A stretch of DNA of 64,000 nt from an uncultured Treponema sp. (GTDB lineage Bacteria > Spirochaetota > Spirochaetia > Treponematales > Treponemataceae), in assembly GCA_937902125.1 (NCBI GenBank), contig CALDIB010000032.1, forward strand, positions 57,511-121,510. Direction: 5' to 3'. A program made the position numbers and the translations under genes. This document shows positions 43,074-52,099 of this stretch, piece after piece. Under the pieces are notes generated by a model. It was not told where the DNA came from. It searched no databases and saw nothing but the letters and a program-made list of their open reading frames with translations. Within the stretch, counting starts at the first letter, position 1. The number at the start of each line of letters is the position of its first letter.

Positions 43074-43341
43074 GCGCTTTAGCGCGGCTTGTTGCGGCGG
43101 CGTTTTTTGCGCCGGCGGGCGGATTCTTTGTCGTTTCCGCGCCGCCTGTCATTCCCGCGCTTGCCGCGGGAATCTCAAAAAAACGCTTGACAAATTTTAA
43201 AAACTAGCGGATAATACGCTCAATTAAAAAAGACGCTTTGCTAAGGCCATTGTGGGCTTTTGCAAAAGAGGCCGCGCCGCGGTTTTTTATCACAGCGAAG
43301 TTATTTCGCGTTAAGGCCGCTTTGGCCTTTTGGAGGCGTCT
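43074..43341. other. Promoter and structured leader of the large lipoprotein
   Basis: Starts with GC-rich inverted repeats (43074-43175), then a promoter TTGACA (43187-43192), 17 bp, GATAAT (43210-43215). A leader of about 120 bases follows, with GGCCGCGCCGCGG plus T6 and GGCCGCTTTGGCC hairpins before a TGGAGG Shine-Dalgarno. I recognise no known riboswitch. Confidence 0.5.
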
Positions 43342-46300
43342 ATGAAAATTAGATCATTTCTTTTGGCTTTGGCCATACTTTTTCCGTTTTTAACTTCTTG
43401 CTCCAACGCGGCTGGTGGGGGGGGGCTTATCTGACGCTTTAGCAAATCCCTTTGTGGACAGCAATGCCGTTTCAACTTTTACCGTTACGGACGCAAACTG
43501 GTTGCAGGGGAAAAGCTTTTATTGCGTACAGCAGCTTGGCGGCGGAGAGGAGATAGAATTCCTTAGCGGCAATACAAAAGCCCTGTGGATAGAATTTGGC
43601 GATTCAGGTAATGCATTTTCTAATAAGGAATCGCATACAAATGGCACGAATGATGTCGAAAATTTTTCCGGAACATATACCTTTGACGCAGAAACGCTAA
43701 AAGGCGTCCTGACATGCACGGGAGAACATTCTTTTTATGAAGAAGAGGGCGGAACCAATAAAATAACGGATTTTCCGTTCACGCTTTCAAACGATGGAAA
43801 AACGCTTACATTTTCTGTAGAGGTTGAGCGCGCGGAGCAGCGGGGAATGTACACCTGCGTATGGAAGCTTACGAATCAATTTGGAAAAACTGTTGACGAA
43901 GAATTTCCATCAAGCGGCAGAACCGCTCTTTGGGAAAATTCCAACGGCAAGGATTTTGCCTATTGGTCAAGCGCTGATGAAACGCGATGGGTTCGCGTTC
44001 ACAAAAAGGGTTTTGCGCAAGGCGACAAAATCATAATTACCTACACAAAAAGTCCTACTTTTTCAAAATACCAAACGATTCAGATGGCGGGCGCATACCA
44101 CGACGACTGGAATCAAACTTATCTTCGCGGCGGCGATCTGCAAAACGCTTACGCTGTGGACGGCGGGGATGACAAGACAGAATACAACATCGTTCCCTAT
44201 GATGAAGAAGGATATGTCACTTATGAACTTACATCGGCTGACGCAGGCTTGATAAACCAAAATTATGGGCTTGCGGTTTTTGGCTGCGGCGTTACAGTAA
44301 CAGGCGTTTATGTAAACAAGACAAACGGAATAACGGACTCGCTAGAATCGATTGACGTTCCAACCACTGCGCAGAGCCTTTACGAAAATTTTGATTTGGA
44401 CGATTGGGAAAGCTACTTAAAACTTTACTATAAAAATTTTAGCCAAAACGACACAATATACATTTCATACAAGCAAAGTTCTTTAAATCCTGGTCGGGAA
44501 GATTCTATAGATTGTAAGTTTAAAATCGCTCCGCTATATTCATCTTATTGGGACAGTGACGCTCTAAAAGACGGAACGATTAAAAATGGATATGTATACG
44601 GTGGGAACGGAATCCACGTTATTACGGCTGACAGCGCGGAAAAAACAGTTTCTTATGTTCTCACTCAAAGCGATGCGGAAAATTTAAACAGCAAGCGGGG
44701 AATTGTAATTTGGGGCGGCTGCTTGCAAATTACGAGCGTCAAAGTTCAAGCGTCTTTGACACTGGAAACCTCTCTTGAAACTGTTCCAGACGGAACGGTG
44801 ACAGTGTATGAAGGCGAAAACGACTTTGGCTGCTGGAGCAAAAAATCAAACACAGACTCAACTCCGCTGGTGGAAGGCGGCGACGTATGGATGCGCCTTT
44901 ACTACAAGGGCTTTAAAGCCGGCGACCAAATCTGGATTACGCATGAAGAAAGCGATATCTGGAACGGCTATTACAGAATTAAAATGTGCGGAATTAATTC
45001 AACCTGGGATAATACAATACTAAAAGGCGGGCTTATAGACAACGGCGCGGCTGTAAGCGGCTCAATTGAACCTATCACGCCAACTCAGGCAACGGGCTAC
45101 ACGCTGACCGCAGCGGACGCCGCTAATTTAAACAACTCTGACGGCCTTGTAATTATGGCGTGCGGACTAAAAATCACAAAAGTTGACTTTAAGAGCGCGA
45201 GCGAGCTTTCTTCTCAGTCATTTAAAAACGGCTGGCATGGCAACGAGTACGGCGGCGGACTCGAAGTTTCAAACGAGCAGTTGACTTTTACAAAAAGGCT
45301 AAAAAAGTATGGTTACTTTGACGATGTGGGCAAAAAGGCGGCCGATAATTACAAGGAATTTAAGTTTGACTACACTTACAATTCAACCGCTCGCGAACTT
45401 GCTATAAGCAAGGCGTATAAAGTGGAGTATGAATTTAAGGGCGAAGTTGCGGAAGGTGGAAATCCGCCAGACGACGCTGATTGTGGAAACTCAACTGGCA
45501 GCGGAACTGTTCTGTGGTATAAAACGACAAAAACAGAAATCACAGGTTTTGGAAGCTTTACCGCCTCATGGACTTTGAACCGTGGCAATGATGACGGCGC
45601 TGGCATAAAATTTGATTCAGTTCCTTCTGCAGGCGACTTAAACAAATACTTTGTGGAAGGCGTGTGGTATGATTTTTCTGACAACCCCGCCCAGTTGTCT
45701 ATAGGAGTAAAAGACGAAAATGGAAGCTACTTTGACGAGCCATTGGAAATAGAAAAAGGAAACTCTCTTACCCTTTCTGTCAGCTTTGAGCGCTTTGATT
45801 CTGAGCCTACCAGCTTAAGTGTCTGGGCGTACAGGGAAAATGTTGACGGGTCTGATGTTGCTATTGCCAGCGGCGCCGCCGTTTCTGAAGGAAAGATTAG
45901 TTTTACCGTGCCAAATTCGCTTTCCGCAGGACTTTATAGAGTGTTTGTAAAAGATGAGGGCAGCGGAATATACGGCTACGGCCCGCAGATTTTGGTGACT
46001 GATCCAGCCTTGCCGCGTTCAGTCACCATTTCGCTCCAAAGCCAAACTGTGGCCATTGGCGACAATATGGTTTTAAATGTAAACTTTACCAATTTTGACA
46101 TAAATCCTTCTGTGGTGGAACTGCGTCGCTCTGGCGCAGATGACGCAGGAAATGTTTCTGTTTCAAACGGCAAAATAACGCTTCCTACAATAACGGCTGC
46201 CGCAGGCGACTATGCCATTTATGTGGTCGCTGACGGCGTTCAGTCTAATGAGGTCACTGTCACGCTTGTTGCCGCGGCAACGCCAGAGTCTAACGATTAT

Positions 46301-47131
46301 GACCCCAACGCGCCAAAACTTGTTCTTTGGAAAGGCAGTAACGACTTTGGCGGAAACGACGCTTCAACAGACACGACCAAAATTGTACTCCGCTACACAA
46401 ATTTTAGCGTTGGCGATAAAATTGTGGTCACTCACACAAACAGTTCTTCCGCGCCCAACGCCAATAAACACCAATTTAAGCTGTATGGGGCGGATGACAA
46501 TTTCTTTAAGACAGGCGCTGTGTCTTCTAACGCGACTATGGACGACGGCAAAATTAAGCCAAACAGTTACGTTCAGACTACCGCGTATACCCTGACCGCG
46601 GCAGATTTGCAAAGCATAAATGTTGATAATCAGGGGCATGGCGGAATGGGCATGGAAGGCAGCGGACTTGCAATTACCGAGATTGCAGTCCAACGCGTTG
46701 ACCAAAGCCAGATTATTCTTGCCGACTGCGCCTTGAACGGCTGGCAAGCGCTTATGGCTAGCGCAACACAAACTTCAGCGGAAATTGCGTTCACTAGCAG
46801 CCTGTCAGACCTTATGGATGCCGCCGTTGGAACGGACTTGTCATCGCTTTTAAAATGGTATGAGTTTGAATTCACAGTGAATGGAAGCGACGTGACTGTT
46901 ACAAAAATCTCCGAAGTGCCGTGGACTTGCGTTGATGGAAACGATTATGACATTAAACAAGATGGCAAAAAATTCAAAAGAGGTTCAGTGAATGTTGAAT
47001 ATCAAGGCTCCTGGTCTGCGACAAGCGGCGGCTTATACGATTTTGCCTTCTGCTTTAACGAACTTCCAAGCGGCGTGCAAGATTACCTTCAGACCGGCGT
47101 TTACTATCCTATAAAAATCAGCGGAAATTAA
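43342..47131 (+). pseudogene. Large repetitive surface lipoprotein, frame broken at a G9 tract
   Basis: A signal peptide with lipobox (MKIRSFLLALAILFPFLTSC, then SNAAGGG) is encoded from 43342, but nine G (43417-43425) shift the frame to a stop; removing one G joins it to the 1,238-residue frame that follows. The mature protein has a first domain (to about residue 165), then three related domains of some 130 residues (starts near TALWENSNG, QSLYENFD, TVTVYEGEND), a spacer, two Ig-like domains, a fourth copy of the repeat (KLVLWKGSNDFGG) and a last domain. Each repeat ends in a GLxIxGxGLxITxV-like strand, reminiscent of carbohydrate-binding modules in rumen bacteria. Likely sugar or host binding; phase variable or mis-sequenced. 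Confidence 0.8.
43417..43425 (+). repeat. G9 homopolymer in the lipoprotein gene
   Basis: Nine consecutive G directly after the lipobox cysteine region. G8 would restore the frame. Confidence 0.9.
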
Positions 47132-47164
47132 GAAAAGCGCCAAGATTTTTATGCGCGATTTTCT

Positions 47165-47559
47165 TCATTCCGTCTGAGACGATTTGTTTGTGTCGATGGT
47201 TTTTCCAAACACGATATGGCGGTCGTAAAAATATTCGGAAACAAGATTAAACGCCATGTTCATTATTGTTACAAGAAAGCCATTCCACCCGAGGCTCTCG
47301 ACTAGATAATCTCCAAGCAGCGTTGTTATAGGAGTGAATGCCGCGTAAAAAAGCGCCACTTTAAGCATTGCTATCGGTATGTTTCCGACGGAACGGAACG
47401 TAAAGCGCCTGTTCAATGTAAAATTCCAACGGACTGAAAGTATGAGCGCGATCAAGTATTTAAGCCAATAAGGCCATTGCGTGAGCGTGTCAAAAAGCGC
47501 GAACGAGGCGAATTCAATGATTCCCGCCGAGAGTGAAAAAAAAATTTAATGCCCCTCAT
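47165..47559 (-). pseudogene. GtrA family membrane protein, frameshifted at an A9 run
   Basis: About 130 residues when repaired. The downstream frame has FSLSAGIIEFASFALF, YLIALILSVRWNFTLNRRF and the end AFNLVSEYFYDRHIVFG, all GtrA signatures (four helices, cell-wall sugar or undecaprenyl-phosphate glucose handling). Its start, ATG at 47559 (MRGIKFFF), is in another frame; nine A at 47536-47544 (T9 in the message) need one more base to join. Real mutation, phase variation or sequencing error. Confidence 0.7.
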
Positions 47560-47635
47560 TATTTCTTTTTTGTTTTTTATTCACTCAAATTTTCTCCTTT
47601 TGCGTATTGTTCCACCCTTGCGGACGCGTTGAACG

Positions 47636-47664
47636 AAAAAAACAGCCGCCCAAATCGGGCGGCT
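47636..47664 (-). terminator. Terminator at the end of the rib transcript
   Basis: On the minus strand AGCCGCCC pairs with GGGCGGCT (47644-47664) and runs into seven T. It is 125 bases after ribH. Confidence 0.65.
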
Positions 47665-47744
47665 CAACTGGCCCATGTCGCGCATGATTGCCCCGCGGGA
47701 ACTCGAAACCTATTGCGGCACGAAAATGTAATTAGCGCCGCAAA

Positions 47745-47790
47745 AGAAGTGTGTCAAGGCTTTAAGCGCAGCGCGCCTTGACACACTTCT
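47745..47790. repeat. Perfect 16-bp inverted repeat at the ribH stop
   Basis: AGAAGTGTGTCAAGGC (47745-47760) and its exact complement (47775-47790) around a 14-base loop; the right arm overlaps the ribH TAG codon. A transcript-stabilising hairpin or an early terminator. Confidence 0.7.
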
Positions 47791-48253
47791 ATATCTGTTC
47801 CATCACGTTGACCATTTCAATGGCGCTAAGGGCGCAGTCGTAGCCCTTGTTGCCGCTCTTTGCGCCGGCGCGGTCGATGGCTTGCTCCAAGTTGTCGGTG
47901 GTCAAGATTCCGAACAAGACGGGAACGCCTGTGCTGAAGCTGGCTTGCGCGATTCCCTTGCTGACCTCGGCGCAAACGTAATCGTAGTGGCTGGTGCTTC
48001 CTCGAATCACCGCTCCGACGCAAATGACCGCGTCGTACTTTTTGCTTGCCGCCATTTTTTGCGCCACGACGGGAATTTCAAACGCGCCCGGAACCCAAGC
48101 CGCGCTGATGTTGTCTTCGGCGACGCCGTGGCGAACAAGGCCGTCCACCGCTCCGTCCAAAAGTTTTTGCACGATGAACGCGTTAAAGCGCGACGCCACG
48201 ATTCCAACCTTCATGCCGCTTTTCGCGACTACCTTTCCTTCAATCAATTTCAT
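47789..48253 (-). CDS. ribH: 6,7-dimethyl-8-ribityllumazine synthase
   Basis: A 154-residue lumazine synthase: [20 protein letters not shown] binds substrate, [14 protein letters not shown] and [17 protein letters not shown] form the active site with the catalytic His. Joins the ribBA product to the pyrimidine, step before riboflavin. Start at 48253 with GGAGG; the open frame upstream overlaps ribBA. Last gene of the rib operon. Confidence 0.95.
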   Translation of the reverse strand: MKLIEGKVVAKSGMKVGIVASRFNAFIVQKLLDGAVDGLVRHGVAEDNISAAWVPGAFEIPVVAQKMAASKKYDAVICVGAVIRGSTSHYDYVCAEVSKGIAQASFSTGVPVLFGILTTDNLEQAIDRAGAKSGNKGYDCALSAIEMVNVMEQI

Positions 48254-48263
48254 TTCTTTCCTC

Positions 48264-49478
48264 CTATTCAACATTGATATGGTCAAAGATGTGGCCCATT
48301 TTTTCCTTCTTGGTGCGAAGGTAAAATTTGTCAAACTTTGACGGCGGAATTTCTATTGACACGCGCTCGGCGACTTTTATTCCAAAGCCGTCAAGCCCGT
48401 AAATCTTTTGCGGATTGTTTGTCAAAAGGCGCAGGGATTTTATTCCCAGGTCGCGCAAGATTTGCGCTCCTATCCAGTATTCCCGCAAGTCGGGCGCGAA
48501 GCCAAGCTTCAAGTTCGCTTCCACAGTGTCATAGCCGTTTTCTTGCAGCATGTAAGTCTTTAGCTTGTTGATGAGCCCGATGCCGCGGCCTTCCTGCCTC
48601 ATGTAAAGCAAAACGCCTCGGCCTTCTTTTTCTATCGTCTTCATCGCTTGCTGGAGCTGAGGGCCGCAGTCGCAACGCTGGCTTCCAAAAACGTCGCCTG
48701 TCAAACATTCGGAGTGAACGCGGCACAAAACATTTTCGCCGTCGCCGATGTCGCCTTTTACAAGCGCGATGTGATGCTCGCCGGTAAGGTCGTCGGTGTA
48801 GCCGTAAATGTCAAAGTCGCCGAACTCGCTGGGAAGTTTTGCCTTTGCCTCTTGAACCACATGCTTGTCGTGGACGCGGCAGTAGTCGGCCAGCGCTTTT
48901 ATCGTTATGTATTTTAGGTTGAACTTTCGCGCGATTTCAAAAATTTTTTCGCCCCGCGCCATCGTTCCGTCGTCATCCATAATCTCGCAGCAAACGCCGC
49001 ATTCCTTAAGGCCGGCCAAGCGGCAAAGGTCAACGGTGGCTTCCGTGTGCCCCGCGCGGACAAGCACTCCGCCTTTTTTTGCGATAAGGGGAAAGGTGTG
49101 GCCGGGCCGCCTAAAGTCTTTTGGCGACGAGGCCGGATCTACGCAGGCGCGGATTGTGGCCGCCCGTTCCGCCGCGGAAATTCCTGTCGTCGTTGAAATG
49201 TGGTCAACTGAAACAGTGAAGGCCGTTTCGTGGTTGTCGGTGTTTTCGGCCACCATGGGATAAAAGCCAAGGCGGTTTGCCATGCCCTCGCTGATCGGTG
49301 TGCAAATCAAGCCTTTGGCGTATGTGGCGATGAAGTTGATGTTCTCTTGGCTTGCGAACTGCGCGGCGCAAATCATGTCGCCTTCGTTTTCACGGTTTTC
49401 GTCGTCGCTTACGATGATGATTTTTCCCCGCCGCAAATCCTCAAGCGCCTCTTCGATTGTGTTGTATTTTATTTCCAT
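48264..49478 (-). CDS. ribBA: Bifunctional DHBP synthase / GTP cyclohydrolase II
   Basis: A 404-residue fusion. The N-terminal half is Rib[12 protein letters not shown] for metal and ribulose-5-phosphate binding, and [13 protein letters not shown]. The C-terminal half is Rib[24 protein letters not shown] has the zinc cysteines, and [15 protein letters not shown] the GTP site. It supplies both building blocks of riboflavin. Ten bases upstream of ribH; GGAGG ahead of ATG. Confidence 0.95.
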   Translation of the reverse strand: MEIKYNTIEEALEDLRRGKIIIVSDDENRENEGDMICAAQFASQENINFIATYAKGLICTPISEGMANRLGFYPMVAENTDNHETAFTVSVDHISTTTGISAAERAATIRACVDPASSPKDFRRPGHTFPLIAKKGGVLVRAGHTEATVDLCRLAGLKECGVCCEIMDDDGTMARGEKIFEIARKFNLKYITIKALADYCRVHDKHVVQEAKAKLPSEFGDFDIYGYTDDLTGEHHIALVKGDIGDGENVLCRVHSECLTGDVFGSQRCDCGPQLQQAMKTIEKEGRGVLLYMRQEGRGIGLINKLKTYMLQENGYDTVEANLKLGFAPDLREYWIGAQILRDLGIKSLRLLTNNPQKIYGLDGFGIKVAERVSIEIPPSKFDKFYLRTKKEKMGHIFDHINVE

Positions 49479-49499
49479 ATCTCCTCCTTGAATTCATTT

Positions 49500-49546
49500 C
49501 GGCTGACCGCGCGCGCCGGTTGGCAAGCGCGGTTGTCGCCGCTTAT
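49500..49546 (+). repeat. 47-bp intergenic repeat, copy 1
   Basis: Matches 51851-51897 at about 39 of 47 bases in the same orientation (both begin CGGCTG and share GCGCGCG, CGGTTG, CAAGCGCG). The two copies flank ribE-ribD and the riboswitch. Confidence 0.55.
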
Positions 49547-49658
49547 TGTCCGCGCTCGCAAGAGCGCAAGTAAATAGTTTCCTTGCACAAAACGGCGGCT
49601 TTGTCCGACCGTATGCGGCTAACAAAAAATTGTTGTTTTGCTTTAGTTTTCATTGCCG

Positions 49659-50318
49659 CTAAAATCCTCGCTCTCTTAAAAATTCTTCTGTTATGTTGGA
49701 ACTGTGGCCGCCGCTGGAAGCGCCGGCAAGCCCAAGAAGCCGCTGGACATACTTTCCGACGATGTCGTTTTCCAAGTTGACTTTGTTGCCAACCTTTTTT
49801 GAAAGCAGCGTCGTCTCTTCTCCCGTGTGGGGAATTATTGAAACGGCGAAGCGCGCCTCCTCCAGTTTTGCCACGGTAAGGCTTATTCCGTCAATCGCGA
49901 TCGAACCTTTTTGAACAATCAGGCGCAAAATGGCCTGGTCCGCGCGGATGTAAACCCAAACGGCGTTTCCTTCCTGTTCCGTTTTTGCGATTGTTCCCGT
50001 TCCGTCTATGTGGCCGCTTACAATGTGGCCGCCAAAACGGCCGTCCGCGGCCATGGCGCGCTCAAGGTTCACCGGGCTTCCTGCGGACAGGCTTCCAAGG
50101 TTTGAGCGGCGCAAGGTTTCGGCCATTACGTCAGCGGAAAAAAAGTCTTGGCCAATAAAAGTCGCCGTAAGGCAAACGCCGTTCACCGCAACGCTGTCGC
50201 CCTCTTTTGTTCCTGACAAAATTTTTTCCGCGGCGATTTTTATTCTTGCGCCCGCTCCGTTTCCCGACGGCTCTATGCTTTTCACCTTTCCTATTTCTTC
50301 AATTATTCCTGTGAACAT
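49659..50318 (-). CDS. ribE: Riboflavin synthase (alpha chain)
   Basis: A 219-residue two-barrel riboflavin synthase. MFTGIIEEIGKVKSIE and the second-half VQKGSIAIDGISLTVAKL are the repeated lumazine-binding motifs; GGHIVSGHIDGTG links them. Dismutates two lumazines to riboflavin. Its start overlaps the ribD end by 16 bases. A 180-base gap with a repeat separates it from ribBA. Confidence 0.94.
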   Translation of the reverse strand: MFTGIIEEIGKVKSIEPSGNGAGARIKIAAEKILSGTKEGDSVAVNGVCLTATFIGQDFFSADVMAETLRRSNLGSLSAGSPVNLERAMAADGRFGGHIVSGHIDGTGTIAKTEQEGNAVWVYIRADQAILRLIVQKGSIAIDGISLTVAKLEEARFAVSIIPHTGEETTLLSKKVGNKVNLENDIVGKYVQRLLGLAGASSGGHSSNITEEFLRERGF

Positions 50319-51616
50319 ATTCGCTCCGAGTTACTTGGATTACTAAAACTGTCGGACCCGCCAAAACTGACGGCGGCTTTTTGGGCTTGCTTCACTTCGT
50401 ACTCAATCAAAACGTCGCTTCCGATTTTGCGCGCGTCGCTTTGCGCAAGGCTAAAAGCGTCAGCCACTTCCAAAACGCCGCTTCCAGCCACTGGACTGGG
50501 GGCGGCGGCCCCGCCAAAAATTTTTGGAGCCACAAAACAGTAAATCTTTTGAACCAAGCTCGCTTGCAATAACGAAAAGTTGATTTGGCCGCCGCCTTCT
50601 ACCAGTACGCTGTCAAGACCCAGCTCGCCAAGCTTTTTCATTAAAAGGCAAAGGTCCACGCGCTTGCCGCAGGAAGGAGATGCGCAGCGGATCACTTGAA
50701 CGCCTTTTTTGGCGAGCGCTTTTTCTTTTTCCAAAAAGTCGCGGTCGGGGAGGGCGGCGCCATCTTGGGCTTGCGATGCCTCGCCGTTCGCCCCCGCGTT
50801 AAGGTCTTGCGTCCGTTCCGCGCTAGGGGCGGCGCCGTTTTGGTCTTGCAAGCAATCTTGGGCGGCGCAGGCCACAATTGTGGGAATCTCTTTCGCGCTT
50901 TGGACAAGCTGCGAGTCAAGGGGAAGGCGCAAGGAACTGTCGCAAATTATTCGCGTTGGATTTCTTCCGCCTGGGATTCGGCAAGTCAAAAGCGGGTCGT
51001 CGGCAAGGACTGTTCCGATTCCCGCCATAATGCATGAATACTTGGAGCGCAATTGGTGGACAAAGTCGCGGGACTCTTGGCAAGAAATCCACTTGGACTT
51101 TCCGGCTGCCGTGGCGATTTTTCCGTCTGCGGTCATCGCGTACTTTAGCGCGACGTATGGCGTTCCCTTTGTAATGTAATGGAAGAAAATAAAATTGAGC
51201 GCGTCGCATTCCGAGCGCAAAAAGTCTTCCTCTACCTCAACGCCCCGTTCGCGCAAAAACGCGGCGCCCTTTCCGCTAACCAAAGGGTTTGGGTCTCGGC
51301 TTCCGACAACGACTTTTTTTATTCCGGCTTCAACTATTGCCTCAACGCAAGGCGGCTGCTTTCCTGTGTGGCAGCAGGGTTCCAGCGTGACAAAAATTTG
51401 GGCGCCGCTAGGATCGTTCCCCCGCTCGCGGCAGTTCCGCAAAGCGTCTCGCTCGGCGTGCAAGTCGCCGTACTTGTGATGATAGCCTTGGCCTATGATT
51501 TGATTTTCTTGGACAATGACGGCGCCGACCAGAGGGTTGGGATTTGTCCAGCCTTCGCCTTTTTTGGCAAGTTCAATTGCCGCGCGCATAAAGCGCTCTT
51601 TAGAATCGTTTTCCAT
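50303..51616 (-). CDS. ribD: Bifunctional deaminase-reductase RibD
   Basis: A 437-residue fusion. The deaminase half has HAERDALRNC and the zinc site VTLEPCCHTGKQPPCVEAI; the reductase half has VALKYAMTADGKIA and SVLVEGGGQINFSLL. Second and third steps from GTP to riboflavin. A low-complexity Ala/Gln/Asp-rich insertion of about 45 residues (from ACAAQDCLQDQNG to GAALPDRDF) interrupts the reductase half and is unusual. ATG at 51616 overlaps the expression platform of the FMN riboswitch. Confidence 0.94.
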   Translation of the reverse strand: MENDSKERFMRAAIELAKKGEGWTNPNPLVGAVIVQENQIIGQGYHHKYGDLHAERDALRNCRERGNDPSGAQIFVTLEPCCHTGKQPPCVEAIVEAGIKKVVVGSRDPNPLVSGKGAAFLRERGVEVEEDFLRSECDALNFIFFHYITKGTPYVALKYAMTADGKIATAAGKSKWISCQESRDFVHQLRSKYSCIMAGIGTVLADDPLLTCRIPGGRNPTRIICDSSLRLPLDSQLVQSAKEIPTIVACAAQDCLQDQNGAAPSAERTQDLNAGANGEASQAQDGAALPDRDFLEKEKALAKKGVQVIRCASPSCGKRVDLCLLMKKLGELGLDSVLVEGGGQINFSLLQASLVQKIYCFVAPKIFGGAAAPSPVAGSGVLEVADAFSLAQSDARKIGSDVLIEYEVKQAQKAAVSFGGSDSFSNPSNSERICSQE

Positions 51617-51628
51617 AATTTCTTCTTC

Positions 51629-51735
51629 CATCCAGACTTTACTGTCGGCCGCGGAATCTCACCGCGTCATGCTCTGGCGTTGCCATCGCTTGCTGGCTAT
51701 ACAGCCGGTGGGGAATTGCGCCCCGCCTTGAAGTT
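51629..51735 (-). ncRNA. FMN riboswitch (RFN element)
   Basis: On the minus strand the conserved blocks appear in order: AAGGCGGGGCG, AATTCCCCACCGGC, GTATAGCCAGC, the variable stem GCGGTGAGATTCCGC, and CCGACAGTAAAGTC with GGATGG. The GGATGGAAGAAG end overlaps the ribosome-binding region of ribD, so control is probably at translation start: FMN binding hides the site. Confidence 0.93.
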
Positions 51736-51779
51736 TATTAGCGCTCGCCAAAACGCGCGGCGTTTTCGCGAGGCTGTCG

Positions 51780-52002
51780 AGTTTTAAGCCGCTGAGCCAG
51801 CGTCTCAAAACTCGCATAAATATAATTTAGCGCGCTGGGGGTTTTGCGTGCGGCTGTTCGCGCGCGTCGGTTGACAAGCGCGAATGTTGCCGTTTATGCG
51901 CCTAGCGAAAAGTTTCGGTTAAGAAACAATTGCGGCGGCGCTGCCCCGCCTTGAAGTTTGCGCCTTATTCTAGCGCATGGCGAAAAATTGCGCAAGATGT
52001 CA
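51780..52002. other. Intergenic with long hairpin, second 47-bp repeat and partial RFN-like copy
   Basis: Holds an imperfect hairpin CGAGTTTT...AAAACTCG (about 51778-51816), the second copy of the 47-bp repeat (51851-51897), and near 51940-51960 the string GCCCCGCCTTGAAGTTT that also begins the riboswitch (51718-51735). No gene. Confidence 0.5.
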
Positions 52003-52073
52003 TTGACAGATTGAAGTTTAGAGAGTAAAATAAAGACTGTTAATTTAATGGCCATTAAGTTAACAGCTGTTAA
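52003..52073 (+). promoter_or_regulatory. Promoter and tandem palindromes of the AAA ATPase gene
   Basis: -35 TTGACA (52003-52008), 17 bp, -10 TAAAAT (52026-52031). In the leader follow two perfect 14-bp palindromes, TTAATGGCCATTAA (52045-52058) and TTAACAGCTGTTAA (52060-52073), sharing TTAA ends. Likely a double operator just past the transcript start. Confidence 0.65.
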
Positions 52074-52099
52074 ATTGGTATAGCGCCAAAGGAAAGGTT

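Noticed and set aside
47690..47745. tRNA-like sequence downstream of the rib operon
   Set aside because: ACTCGAAACC resembles a T arm, but no acceptor or anticodon stem can be drawn.
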